This document shows positions 1 to 5,491 of a DNA stretch of 7,285 nt, in pieces (positions within the stretch are counted from its first letter, which is position 1; the number at the start of each line of letters is the position of its first letter). The stretch comes from an uncultured Flavobacteriales bacterium (GTDB lineage Bacteria; Bacteroidota; Bacteroidia; Flavobacteriales_E; Vicingaceae): positions 1-7,285 of the forward strand of contig CAJXRL010000139.1 of NCBI GenBank assembly GCA_913059105.1, read 5' to 3'. The notes below the pieces were generated by a model. That model was not told where the DNA came from. It saw only the letters and a list, made by a program, of their open reading frames with translations, and did not search any database. Position numbers and translations under genes: made by a program.

Positions 1-47
1 GAGATTTCTGCCTGTCTCGTGGGCTCGGAGATGTGTATAAGAGACAG
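1..47 (+). other. Untrimmed Illumina Nextera i7 adapter (artefact)
   Basis: This stretch is library-construction sequence, not genome. Bases 1-5 match the end of the P7 primer. Bases 6-13 (TTCTGCCT) match the Nextera i7 index N703 as written in the primer. Bases 14-28 match the Nextera read-2 adapter arm, and 29-47 are the 19-base Tn5 mosaic end. The match is base-for-base from memory of the published oligonucleotides. An open frame runs through it and gives the artefact peptide VYKRQ from a GTG at 33, so any gene call starting inside it is wrong. Genomic sequence begins at 48. Confidence 0.97.
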
Positions 48-224
48 ACCTTATGTTGCTATGTTTCTTTGGTTAAAATTGGGAGAACGTCAATAACCAC
101 TCACATAGAAGCTTATGTGAATAGAGACTTTGAAAACACAAGAATAAAAGTCACCGAAGGCGATTTTAAATATGTAAAAATGGATGAGAACAGAAAACCT
201 AGCCAAATAGAACAATCTGAGTAA
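48..224 (+). CDS. Acyl-CoA thioesterase, C-terminal fragment
   Basis: This is a 5'-truncated gene; 58 codons and a TAA stop remain. The visible protein runs TLCCYVSLVKIGRTSITTHIEAYV and later has IKVTEGDFKYVKMDENRKPS. The GRTSIT and VTEG-F-(Y/F)V-x-(M/V)DE patterns are characteristic of the last strands of hotdog-fold acyl-CoA thioesterases of the YciA/acyl-CoA hydrolase type. These cytoplasmic enzymes cleave acyl-CoA thioesters to free acid and CoA. The hotdog catalytic residue and the N-terminal strands are missing because the contig begins inside the gene, at the adapter junction, so acyl-chain preference cannot be judged. The true start lies outside the window. The next gene on the same strand is 128 bases away, so co-transcription is not indicated. 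Family assignment is fairly secure despite the short length. Confidence 0.8.
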   Translation, partial: TLCCYVSLVKIGRTSITTHIEAYVNRDFENTRIKVTEGDFKYVKMDENRKPSQIEQSE

Positions 225-352
225 AACGAATAACGCTTGCGGTAAATAGATTCATAATTCTGTTGAATTACATTTAAGATATTTCAACCATACTCTCATC
301 GCAATGATATAAAAGCTAAGAATGAAAAGAACCGTATAACACGCAATAAACG
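225..352 (+). other. Spacer with two similar CGwATAAC(AC)GC motifs, possibly cassette-like
   Basis: No gene fits in this 128-base spacer. CGAATAACGC (227-236) and CGTATAACACGC (333-344) are similar and in the same orientation. TTGCG (237-241) and CGCAA (342-346) are complementary, as are CGGT (240-243) and ACCG (331-334), so the ends of the spacer could pair. The right motif ends 8 bases before the ATG of the membrane-protein gene. Short motifs of this kind around a promoterless small orphan gene recall integron cassette junctions (attC). However, canonical R'/R'' core sites are not clear and no integrase is visible. This is inference from layout only. Confidence 0.2.
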
Positions 353-781
353 ATGGAAATAACACTAGAATATTGGAATGCATTGGCCCGACAAACAATA
401 CTAATTAGCTCATTATTGAGTGGATTCTCCATTAACGTAGTTGCAAATCTAATAGTTTCCGATAAAAATGATAAACTCACGAATCGGATTTTAAAATCAG
501 CAACCCTTTCCGCTGGTTGTTATCTTGTTACTGTATTTTCGATGGTACAGATATCAATGCTTACAACTCCAGGTGGTTTTGTGAGAGATGTAGTTGAAGC
601 TGACTTTATGCTACCTCGAGCGATTGGTATGTTTACCTTTATGCTCGGACTCGTAGCGTTAACCGTTATGATTTCATTATCTGGGTGGACAAAGTCAAAA
701 AAAGTAGGAAGATTCACTACCACAGTTGGCATATTAACCTTTTTGCTTATTCTAATGACCATGATAAAATTTGAGCTGTAA
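353..781 (+). CDS. Orphan four-helix membrane protein, function unknown
   Basis: I do not recognise a family for this 142-residue protein. Four hydrophobic segments at about residues 13-34, 48-70, 88-110 and 121-140 predict an inner-membrane protein with four spanning helices. The loops are short: a polar charged loop (SDKNDKLTNR) lies between helices 1 and 2, an acidic stretch (RDVVEAD) between 2 and 3, and a basic loop (TKSKKVGR) between 3 and 4. By the positive-inside rule both termini would be cytoplasmic. No catalytic motif or signal peptide is seen. The ATG at 353 is the first in frame and has no Shine-Dalgarno, as is usual in Bacteroidota. A decayed copy of the last 28 codons lies 1.9 kb downstream (2592-2678), so the gene belonged to a pair or small family. 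It may be an accessory or cassette-borne gene; its function is open. Confidence 0.75.
   Translation: MEITLEYWNALARQTILISSLLSGFSINVVANLIVSDKNDKLTNRILKSATLSAGCYLVTVFSMVQISMLTTPGGFVRDVVEADFMLPRAIGMFTFMLGLVALTVMISLSGWTKSKKVGRFTTTVGILTFLLILMTMIKFEL
695..781 (+). repeat. Intact copy of an 87-base direct repeat (3' end of the membrane-protein gene)
   Basis: The last 28 codons and the stop of the membrane-protein gene recur at 2592-2678 in the same orientation and at the same length. By hand count 10 of 87 bases differ and there are no gaps. The similarity starts abruptly at the shared Ser-Lys-Lys codons and ends at the stop codon; I see no clear similarity beyond either end. Confidence 0.9.
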
Positions 782-881
782 GAGCAAATTTTAAGTTTTC
801 CAAATTAATCATTACCAAATTTTTCGTTAAAGAATGAACTGGAAATGTATTCAGCAAAATTAATTATTCACCACAATTAAT

Positions 882-889
882 CATTTTTG
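882..889 (+). promoter_or_regulatory. Possible -7 element of the secreted-protein pair
   Basis: CATTTTTG matches the Bacteroidota -7 consensus TAnnTTTG at all but one position. It lies 81 bases before the ATG of the T9SS gene and would give a leader of roughly 75 bases. No TTG-type -33 box is seen at the usual distance, so the call is weak. The rest of the 782-970 spacer is AT-rich and shows no gene and no convincing terminator for the upstream gene. Confidence 0.22.
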
Positions 890-970
890 TAGCAACTGAA
901 ACTTTTATAAATCAAGCTCGTACAATGGGAAACTAAACTTTTATTAAAAGAACTAACAAAGATAAAGCCA

Positions 971-1453
971 ATGAATAACTGTCAAATATTAAGCTGTTTA
1001 ATCATTACTCTTGGTTTAGGAGTTGCTACAGGATATTCGCAAGAATCTTCTAACACATCCGGCGGAGTTGCTTCAGGAATCGGAGGAACAGCTACTTTCA
1101 GCGTTGGCCAAACATTTTATACTTCTAACAATGGTTCAAATGGAGAAGTAAATCAAGGCATACAACAACCTTATACAGTGTACTTAGTAGGAATTAACGA
1201 AGAACCAAATAACATTTCGATTAAAGTATTTCCAAATCCAACTGCAGATTATTTGACATTGAAAATTGAAAATTTTTCTACTAACGTTAAAAACTACATT
1301 TTATATGATGCTCAAGGAAAGCAAATTCTCGTTGAGAAAATTAAAGGTGCTTCGACAAACATTGATTTGAGTCAATACAAAAAGGGAACTTATTTTATCA
1401 AAGTTAAAAATCAATCAAACGAAATAAAAACATTTAAAATCATTAAAAATTAA
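971..1453 (+). CDS. Small secreted protein with T9SS type A sorting domain
   Basis: This 160-residue protein has three parts. Residues 1-24 are a Sec signal peptide with a hydrophobic core around ILSCLIITLGLGVATGY, probably cut near YSQ/ESS. Residues 25-75 form a Gly/Ser/Thr-rich module (GGVASGIGGTATFSVGQTFYTSNNGSNGEVNQGIQQPYTV in outline: SVGQ-x-(F/V)YT, NGEVNQGIQQPY) seen repeatedly in small flavobacterial secreted proteins. Residues ~83-160 are a type A C-terminal sorting domain, with VFPNPT at 86-91 and Y-K-K-G-T-Y-F-I-K-V near 136-145. It should pass the inner membrane by Sec and the outer membrane by the type IX system, then be released or attached to the surface. The domain between signal and sorting tag is only ~50 residues, so an enzyme is unlikely. 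Its stop is 4 bases before the next start, indicating an operon with the 360-residue partner. Its molecular role is unknown. Confidence 0.85.
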   Translation: MNNCQILSCLIITLGLGVATGYSQESSNTSGGVASGIGGTATFSVGQTFYTSNNGSNGEVNQGIQQPYTVYLVGINEEPNNISIKVFPNPTADYLTLKIENFSTNVKNYILYDAQGKQILVEKIKGASTNIDLSQYKKGTYFIKVKNQSNEIKTFKIIKN

Positions 1454-1457
1454 ATTT

Positions 1458-2540
1458 ATGAAACGAATATTTACAATTTTTGCCTTAAGCATTATTGCGT
1501 GCAATGCCATTGCACAATCACCAGAAAAAATGAGTTATCAAGCTGTAATTAGAGATGCCAGTAACACATTAATTACTACAACCTCTGTTGGAATGCGGAT
1601 AAGTATTCTACAAGGATCAATTACCGGTCCTACAGTTTATATTGAGACCCAATTGCCTACTTCCAACGCAAATGGCGTCGTAAGTGCTGAAATTGGAAAT
1701 GGAACAGTTATTAGTGGAAGTTTTTCATCTATAAATTGGGCTAACGGACCATATTTTGTTAGAACAGAAACTGACCCAAATGGAGGTTCTTCATATACAA
1801 TTACCGGTACAAGTCAATTGTTAAGTGTACCTTATGCTTTGCACGCTAAATATGCTGACCATATCGCGCAAGATTCAACTACAGATTATATTCACTCTGA
1901 TACTATAAATAATTTCATTATTCAACAAGCAAATGGCAAACATCCATTCTATGCTTTTGCATCAACAAATCAGGTGTACAATCCAATATCGCAACAATTC
2001 GCACTAACTGGAACAAGTAAAGACAATCATAACCCACTGGATTCAAACGACACTAGGGCTTTTATTGTACATAACGATGGACAAAGACAACTTACAAAAA
2101 CGGTTGTATGTGAACCAGGTGAACTAACAATTAGCGTTCAAAATGATTCTCTTTCTGCTATTAATCAGAATCCTTTTCAAGCAGTTATACAGATGAAAGA
2201 TAACTCAAAAGAAATTCTTATTGGTAATGCATATGTTAGCCCACAACAACAAAATGTTGTTTTAATTGCAGACGATGCTACTTACTTCTATTTTACTGAT
2301 GATGACGACGTTACTTCTCGTGCTTTTGCATTTGACAATAATGGTTTAAGCCTTGTTAAAAATGACACAACGACTTTATTCAACGTTGATATGAATGGTG
2401 TTACCAATCTAAATGAAGTAATGAACATTAAACCAAGATCAACTGCTCCGTCTAGTCCTCAAAAAGGAACGATTTACTTTAATGATACAAGCAATAAACT
2501 TATGGTTTATGATGGTACTGCTTGGAATGCTTGTTGGTAA
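1458..2540 (+). CDS. Secreted protein with flavobacterial 'MSYQAVIRD' N-terminal domain
   Basis: This 360-residue exported protein has a signal peptide at 1-20 (MKRIFTIFALSIIACNAIAQ). The N-terminal module at ~22-135 contains PEKMSYQAVIRD, MRISILQGS, GPYFVRTETDPNGG and SQLLSVPYALHAKYAD. This module is common at the start of flavobacterial surface proteins that carry variable, often tail-fibre-like or repeat C-termini. Residues ~140-320 form a predicted beta-rich middle I do not recognise, including an Asp4 run at 281-284. The end, ~326-360, carries KGTIYFND-x(6)-LMVYDGTAW-x-x-CW, a terminal motif also frequent in such proteins. There is no T9SS sorting domain of its own. IIAC at 12-15 could be read as a lipobox, but the AxAQ/S site fits a signal-peptidase I cut better. 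It is translationally linked to the T9SS gene 4 bases upstream, suggesting the two act together at the cell surface, for example as fibre and anchor or as an adhesin. That role is inference. Confidence 0.8.
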   Translation: MKRIFTIFALSIIACNAIAQSPEKMSYQAVIRDASNTLITTTSVGMRISILQGSITGPTVYIETQLPTSNANGVVSAEIGNGTVISGSFSSINWANGPYFVRTETDPNGGSSYTITGTSQLLSVPYALHAKYADHIAQDSTTDYIHSDTINNFIIQQANGKHPFYAFASTNQVYNPISQQFALTGTSKDNHNPLDSNDTRAFIVHNDGQRQLTKTVVCEPGELTISVQNDSLSAINQNPFQAVIQMKDNSKEILIGNAYVSPQQQNVVLIADDATYFYFTDDDDVTSRAFAFDNNGLSLVKNDTTTLFNVDMNGVTNLNEVMNIKPRSTAPSSPQKGTIYFNDTSNKLMVYDGTAWNACW

Positions 2541-2591
2541 TTTTCAAGTGATTTTGAGAGAAAAACAATTATAATACACCATTAGATTATA

Positions 2592-2678
2592 TCAAAAAAA
2601 GCAGGAAGATTCACTACCACAATTGGTATATTAACCTTTTTGCTCATTTTTATGACCATGATAAAAATTGATTTATAA
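2592..2678 (+). pseudogene. Truncated paralogue of the four-helix membrane protein (C-terminal remnant)
   Basis: In frame, this encodes the last 28 residues (SKKAGRFTTTIGILTF onward) and stop of a protein nearly identical to the end of the 353-781 product; 23 of 28 residues are the same. The five changes (V/A, V/I, L/F, F/I, E/D) are conservative and several other differences are silent, so both copies were probably once under coding selection. A TAG at 2583-2585 lies just upstream in frame and no start is available, so the first four-fifths of the gene is gone. The remnant ends 31 bases before the ATG of the Crp-family gene. That gene's apparent TTG extension overlaps its last codons. Confidence 0.85.
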
Positions 2679-2709
2679 CCCAAATAAGGCTCTTAAGCAT
2701 GCATTAAAA

Positions 2710-3249
2710 ATGGAAAACCTTTACGAAGTCTTAGGTCTTGATTCAAAAGCCAAAATCAAGCAATTTAAAAAAGGAGAAATTCTTCAATTGGAAGGAGAAT
2801 TGAGCTCTTTGGCATACTACGTCAAAAAAGGATTGTTAAGAAGTTATACCATTGATAACAAGGATAAGGAACATATTTTTATGTTTGCTTCAGAAGGTTG
2901 GTTGATTGCAGACATTGAGTCTCAGGAATTTGATCAGCCAGCAGAATTATTTATTGACTGCTTGGAAGATTCAGAAGTAGTCATTTTTGATCGTAAAAGC
3001 TTTAAAATTGCCAATTTAACCGGAGACCAATTAAAACAAAATGCTCATCTATTAGCCAGACGAACTGCTGTTTTACAACGGAGAGTAATCATGTTAATGA
3101 GTGCTTCGGCAAAAGAAAGATATAACAGATTCCTAGAAACATACCCAGAACTACCGAACAGAATTCCTCAACGCATGATTGCATCCTATTTAGGAATTAC
3201 ACCAGAAGCTCTAAGTAAAATCAGAGGAGAAATAGCAAAATCAAAATAA
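2710..3249 (+). CDS. Crp/Fnr-family transcriptional regulator
   Basis: This 179-residue cytoplasmic regulator has three regions. Residues ~10-100 are a cyclic-nucleotide-binding-type beta-roll (FKKGEILQLEGE at 19-30, YYVKKGLLRSY at 36-46). Residues ~105-138 are a long dimerisation helix. Residues ~150-173 are a helix-turn-helix (RIPQRMIASYLGITPEALSKIR), typical of the short Bacteroidota Crp-like regulators. The phosphate-binding signature of true cAMP receptors is not visible, and with one Cys (84) it cannot carry an FNR-type iron-sulphur cluster, so its ligand is unknown. The ATG at 2710 is chosen because it follows an A-rich run. A TTG at 2668 would add 14 residues, but these overlap the remnant of the upstream gene. 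It heads the yceI-pirin-Tat gene series on the same strand and is a natural candidate to regulate it. A weak 6-bp hairpin and T-rich DNA follow the stop. Confidence 0.88.
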   Translation: MENLYEVLGLDSKAKIKQFKKGEILQLEGELSSLAYYVKKGLLRSYTIDNKDKEHIFMFASEGWLIADIESQEFDQPAELFIDCLEDSEVVIFDRKSFKIANLTGDQLKQNAHLLARRTAVLQRRVIMLMSASAKERYNRFLETYPELPNRIPQRMIASYLGITPEALSKIRGEIAKSK

Positions 3250-3264
3250 TTTATCACTGTATTT

Positions 3265-3280
3265 CTTAATCTAGGTTAAG
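3265..3280. promoter_or_regulatory. Near-palindrome upstream of yceI: operator or weak terminator
   Basis: CTTAATCTAGGTTAAG is a 6+4+6 inverted repeat with one G-T type mismatch. The core TTAAT-N4-GTTAA has the same 5-4-5 spacing as classical FNR sites (TTGAT-N4-ATCAA). That makes it a candidate operator for the adjacent Crp/Fnr-family regulator. It sits just upstream of a possible yceI promoter. It could instead be a weak terminator of the regulator gene, because T-rich DNA follows at 3285-3300. Confidence 0.3.
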
Positions 3281-3301
3281 ATAATTGTTTTTATTTCTTT
3301 C

Positions 3302-3309
3302 GATATTTG
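3302..3309 (+). promoter_or_regulatory. Possible -7 element of yceI
   Basis: GATATTTG fits TAnnTTTG at all but one position. A TTG at 3285-3287 is closer than the usual -33 spacing, so the promoter would be atypical. If it is real, transcription would begin near 3315, after the ATG at 3311. That would leave only the ATG at 3332 as a usable start. Confidence 0.28.
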
Positions 3310-3331
3310 TATGGAACAAAATCTTAAAAAA

Positions 3332-3901
3332 ATGAAAGCAAAATCTTATTTAGTAGCAATAGTCTTAACGATATCAAGTTTTGGATTATTTGCCCAAACA
3401 CAAACAGTAAACTCAGAAAAATCAACAATAAATTGGTTAGGGAAAAAAATAGGTGGAGAACATAAAGGTCTAATCAAGTTAAAAAATGGCGAATTAACAG
3501 AAAAAGATGGAAAAATTGTATCCGGCTCTTTCGTAATTGATATGACAAGTATCACCAATACCGATCTTACCGACCCCGGTTATAATGCGAAATTAGTTGG
3601 GCATTTAAAATCTGATGACTTCTTTGGAGTTGAAAAGTTTCCGACCGCTACCCTTAACATTACCAAGGCTACAAAATTTTCAAATGGCAATGCCTCAGTA
3701 ACTGGCACCATGACAATTAAAGGTAAAACAGAGACTATTACTTTTGATATAGTCAAAAGCAAAAACACCTATACTGCAACAATTGAAGTTGACCGTTCAA
3801 AATATAATGTACGTTACGGTTCAACGTCATTCTTTGATAGTCTTGGAGATAAAGCAATTGATGATGTATTTATTTTGAATATTAAGTTACAAATTGGCTA
3901 A
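3332..3901 (+). CDS. YceI family protein, exported lipocalin-fold carrier
   Basis: The protein has 189 residues from the chosen start. A Sec signal peptide (MKAKSYLVAIVLTISSFGLFAQ) occupies 1-22, with cleavage after FAQ, followed by a complete YceI domain. The family hallmarks are present: S-T-I-N-W-L-G near the start, G-x-x-x-I-D-M-x-S-I in the middle, the HLKSDDFFGVEKFPTAT motif, then GTMTIKGKTE and DRSKYNVRYG. YceI proteins form a closed beta barrel that binds long isoprenoid or amphiphilic chains, and they act in the periplasm. An ATG at 3311 is in frame, but it would put seven polar residues (MEQNLKK) before the signal and overlap the possible promoter. The ATG at 3332 follows a run of A, as expected in this phylum. 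Spacing is 82 bases from the regulator and 85 to pirin. The ligand is unknown; links to base, osmotic or oxidative stress come from other family members only. Confidence 0.9.
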   Translation: MKAKSYLVAIVLTISSFGLFAQTQTVNSEKSTINWLGKKIGGEHKGLIKLKNGELTEKDGKIVSGSFVIDMTSITNTDLTDPGYNAKLVGHLKSDDFFGVEKFPTATLNITKATKFSNGNASVTGTMTIKGKTETITFDIVKSKNTYTATIEVDRSKYNVRYGSTSFFDSLGDKAIDDVFILNIKLQIG

Positions 3902-3955
3902 CAGTTGTACTTATGGATAAAGGCAAACAGACATAAAATCCTCCATATTGTGATG

Positions 3956-3973
3956 ACTCAGATGTGAGTTTTT
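3956..3973 (+). promoter_or_regulatory. Perfect 5-bp hairpin with T-tail before pirin
   Basis: ACTCA-GATG-TGAGT is a perfect inverted repeat with a four-base loop, followed by TTTT. It lies 14 bases before the pirin ATG. The short stem would make a poor intrinsic terminator; it may attenuate between yceI and pirin or serve as a protein-binding site. Its 5-4-5 geometry is the same as that of the palindrome before yceI, though the arm sequences differ. Nothing else stands out in the 85-base spacer. Confidence 0.3.
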
Positions 3974-3986
3974 AAAAACAAGTAAC

Positions 3987-4853
3987 ATGACAAACAGAAC
4001 AATAAAAAAAATCATCTCTTCTCAAATGGTAAATATGGGAGGTATTCATTTGCAACAGCCTTTGCCAGATAAAAGTATTGACCAAATAGATCCGTTTATT
4101 TTAATTCATCATGGTTCACTCCCTGTTAAAAAAGGCAAGGGACAAAGTGAATCGGGTGTTGGACCCCATCCACATAGGGGTTTTTCGCCTGTAACTTTTG
4201 TTTTTAAAGGAGGCGTTCAACATCAAGACTCGTTGGGCAACAACGAAGTTGTTACGAAGGGGGGAACTCAATGGATTCATTCAGGAAGTGGTATAATTCA
4301 CAGTGAACGCCCGAGCAAAAAAATGGTTGAACAAGGAGGTGAAAACGAAATCATTCAATTTTGGGTAAATACACCTTCCAAGCATAAAATGGAAACGCCC
4401 TACTATTTGCCATTGGCAGCCGACAAAACACCATCGATAAAAAAAGACAACGCAATTATACATGTCGTAGCTGGAGAATTTGAAAATATAAAGGGACCGG
4501 CAAAAACGTATAGTCCTCAAACTTTATTGAGATTTGAAACTAAAACAGGAGCAGATTTATCACTTGAAATAGAAAAAAGTTTTAACGCTTTGATTTACAT
4601 TCTTGATGGTGAGCTTGAAATTGAAGACAAAATTGCCCAAGCAAAAGATATGATATGGTTCAATAATGATGGAGAGCAAATTGCATTAAAAGTAAACAAA
4701 GGCAGTCGATTCATCCTATTATCTGGAGAACCAATTGGCGAACAAGTTGTTACTTATGGTCCATTTGTTATGAACACAGAAAATGAAATTCGTCAAGCAA
4801 TAGAAGATTACCAAGAAGGTAAAATGGGACAATTGATAGAAACATTTGACTGA
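3987..4853 (+). CDS. Pirin family protein (bicupin metalloprotein)
   Basis: This 288-residue cytoplasmic bicupin has the usual length of the family. The N-terminal cupin carries the metal site: His61 and His63 in GPHPHRGF, and His105 and Glu107 in GSGIIHSERP. These match the three His and one Glu that hold iron in human pirin. Around them are the standard HQDSLGN and GGTQWIHSG segments. The C-terminal cupin starts near residue 178 and ends with the family signature EPIGE-x-VV-x-YGPFVMNT-x-x-EIRQAIEDYQ-x-GKMG (248-281). Bacterial pirins have been reported as quercetin dioxygenases or as redox-responsive protein partners, and neither role can be chosen here. With the metal site complete, catalysis or redox sensing remains possible. 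The start is the first ATG, preceded by A-rich DNA. It almost certainly shares a transcript with the Tat-signal gene 10 bases downstream. Confidence 0.93.
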   Translation: MTNRTIKKIISSQMVNMGGIHLQQPLPDKSIDQIDPFILIHHGSLPVKKGKGQSESGVGPHPHRGFSPVTFVFKGGVQHQDSLGNNEVVTKGGTQWIHSGSGIIHSERPSKKMVEQGGENEIIQFWVNTPSKHKMETPYYLPLAADKTPSIKKDNAIIHVVAGEFENIKGPAKTYSPQTLLRFETKTGADLSLEIEKSFNALIYILDGELEIEDKIAQAKDMIWFNNDGEQIALKVNKGSRFILLSGEPIGEQVVTYGPFVMNTENEIRQAIEDYQEGKMGQLIETFD

Positions 4854-4863
4854 CTTAAAAATC

Positions 4864-5391
4864 ATGGAAAGAAGAACTTTTATTAAGTTATCAGGATTGA
4901 CCACGTTTGGTTTGTTAGCAGGAGGAAACTTAATTGCTTCTGCCTTTAACATGAAAAATTACCAATTAGTTGAGATTAACCTTCCCAATATTCATGTTCG
5001 TCATGGGTTTTTTAATCTTCAAACTGCCAATCAAAATAGACTAGCTGTTCAGCGAGATATTTTTAATCAAAATGGACTCGAGGAAATCTCGGAGTATAGA
5101 ATGGTCTCAATAAAAATATCAGAAGGACATAAAGAAAGCTTTGGTATCACAAACAAGAACGGATTCAAGAGTAAATCCAATCGTTTATCGGCTATTCAAT
5201 TAAAAGCTAACGGCAGTAAATCTATCAACGTGGATTCGCCAAGTCTAATTTTTGCTGAATTTAATAGACTAACTATTAATGGAGTACTTGTAGAAAACAA
5301 CCAGGCATTTATTCAATATTCAAAAAAAGAATTAGAAATTAAATCGGAATCAAATCAATCCGTTTTTATTTATAAAATCTACAATCAATAG
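4864..5391 (+). CDS. Tat-exported protein of unknown function
   Basis: This 175-residue protein begins MERRTFIKLSGLTTFGLLAGG. The RRTFIK motif (residues 3-8) and the weakly hydrophobic stretch to ~28 form a clear twin-arginine signal, so it should be folded in the cytoplasm and then exported to the periplasm. The mature part (~145 residues) has alternating hydrophobic residues typical of a beta-sandwich and few possible metal ligands (His44, His47, His89). I do not recognise a named family. The last ~40 residues (LTINGVLVENNQAFIQ to SVFIYKI) vaguely follow the strand pattern of the C-terminal cupin of the adjacent pirin; this is an impression, not an alignment. The start at 4864 is chosen over an in-frame TTG at 4846 because the TTG lies inside pirin and would displace the Tat motif from the N-terminus. 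It sits 10 bases after pirin, implying co-translation and possibly a related task. Confidence 0.8.
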   Translation: MERRTFIKLSGLTTFGLLAGGNLIASAFNMKNYQLVEINLPNIHVRHGFFNLQTANQNRLAVQRDIFNQNGLEEISEYRMVSIKISEGHKESFGITNKNGFKSKSNRLSAIQLKANGSKSINVDSPSLIFAEFNRLTINGVLVENNQAFIQYSKKELEIKSESNQSVFIYKIYNQ

Positions 5392-5442
5392 ACATATATC
5401 AGCCTCACTATAAGAATAGTAAGAGTATATTTTTAAAAACAT

Positions 5443-5471
5443 AAAAGGTCAAGTTTGCACTTGACCTTTTT
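5443..5471. terminator. Bidirectional intrinsic terminator between convergent genes
   Basis: AAAAGGTCAAGT and ACTTGACCTTTT form a perfect 12-bp inverted repeat around a four-base TTGC loop (5455-5458). A-rich DNA lies on the left arm and a T5 run on the right. It can therefore stop transcription in both directions: the pirin-Tat transcript from the left and the dehydrogenase transcript from the right. It sits 51 bases after the Tat gene and 21 bases from the dehydrogenase stop. Confidence 0.92.
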
Positions 5472-5491
5472 ATTCTCTTAGTTCAAGAAGT

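Noticed and set aside
33..224. Complete small gene starting with GTG at 33
   Set aside because: The first five codons are Nextera adapter; only 48-224 is genomic and it is a truncated thioesterase gene.
255..270. Hairpin TAATTC-TGTT-GAATTA as terminator of the thioesterase gene
   Set aside because: The stem is only 6 bp, AT-rich and without a T-run, so it could easily arise by chance in such DNA.
520..762. Minus-strand open frame inside the membrane-protein gene
   Set aside because: It is a shadow of the plus-strand gene and has no recognisable protein features.
1458..1505. Lipoprotein signal (IIAC, Cys15) on the 360-residue secreted protein
   Set aside because: The Cys sits inside a signal with a better AxAQ/S cleavage site; a lipid anchor cannot be excluded but is the weaker reading.
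2668..2709. TTG-started N-terminal extension of the Crp-like regulator
   Set aside because: The extra 14 codons overlap the end of the pseudogene remnant, and the ATG at 2710 has the expected A-rich lead.
4846..4863. TTG start of the Tat protein overlapping pirin
   Set aside because: It would put six residues ahead of a typical M-x-RR Tat start; the ATG at 4864 fits better.
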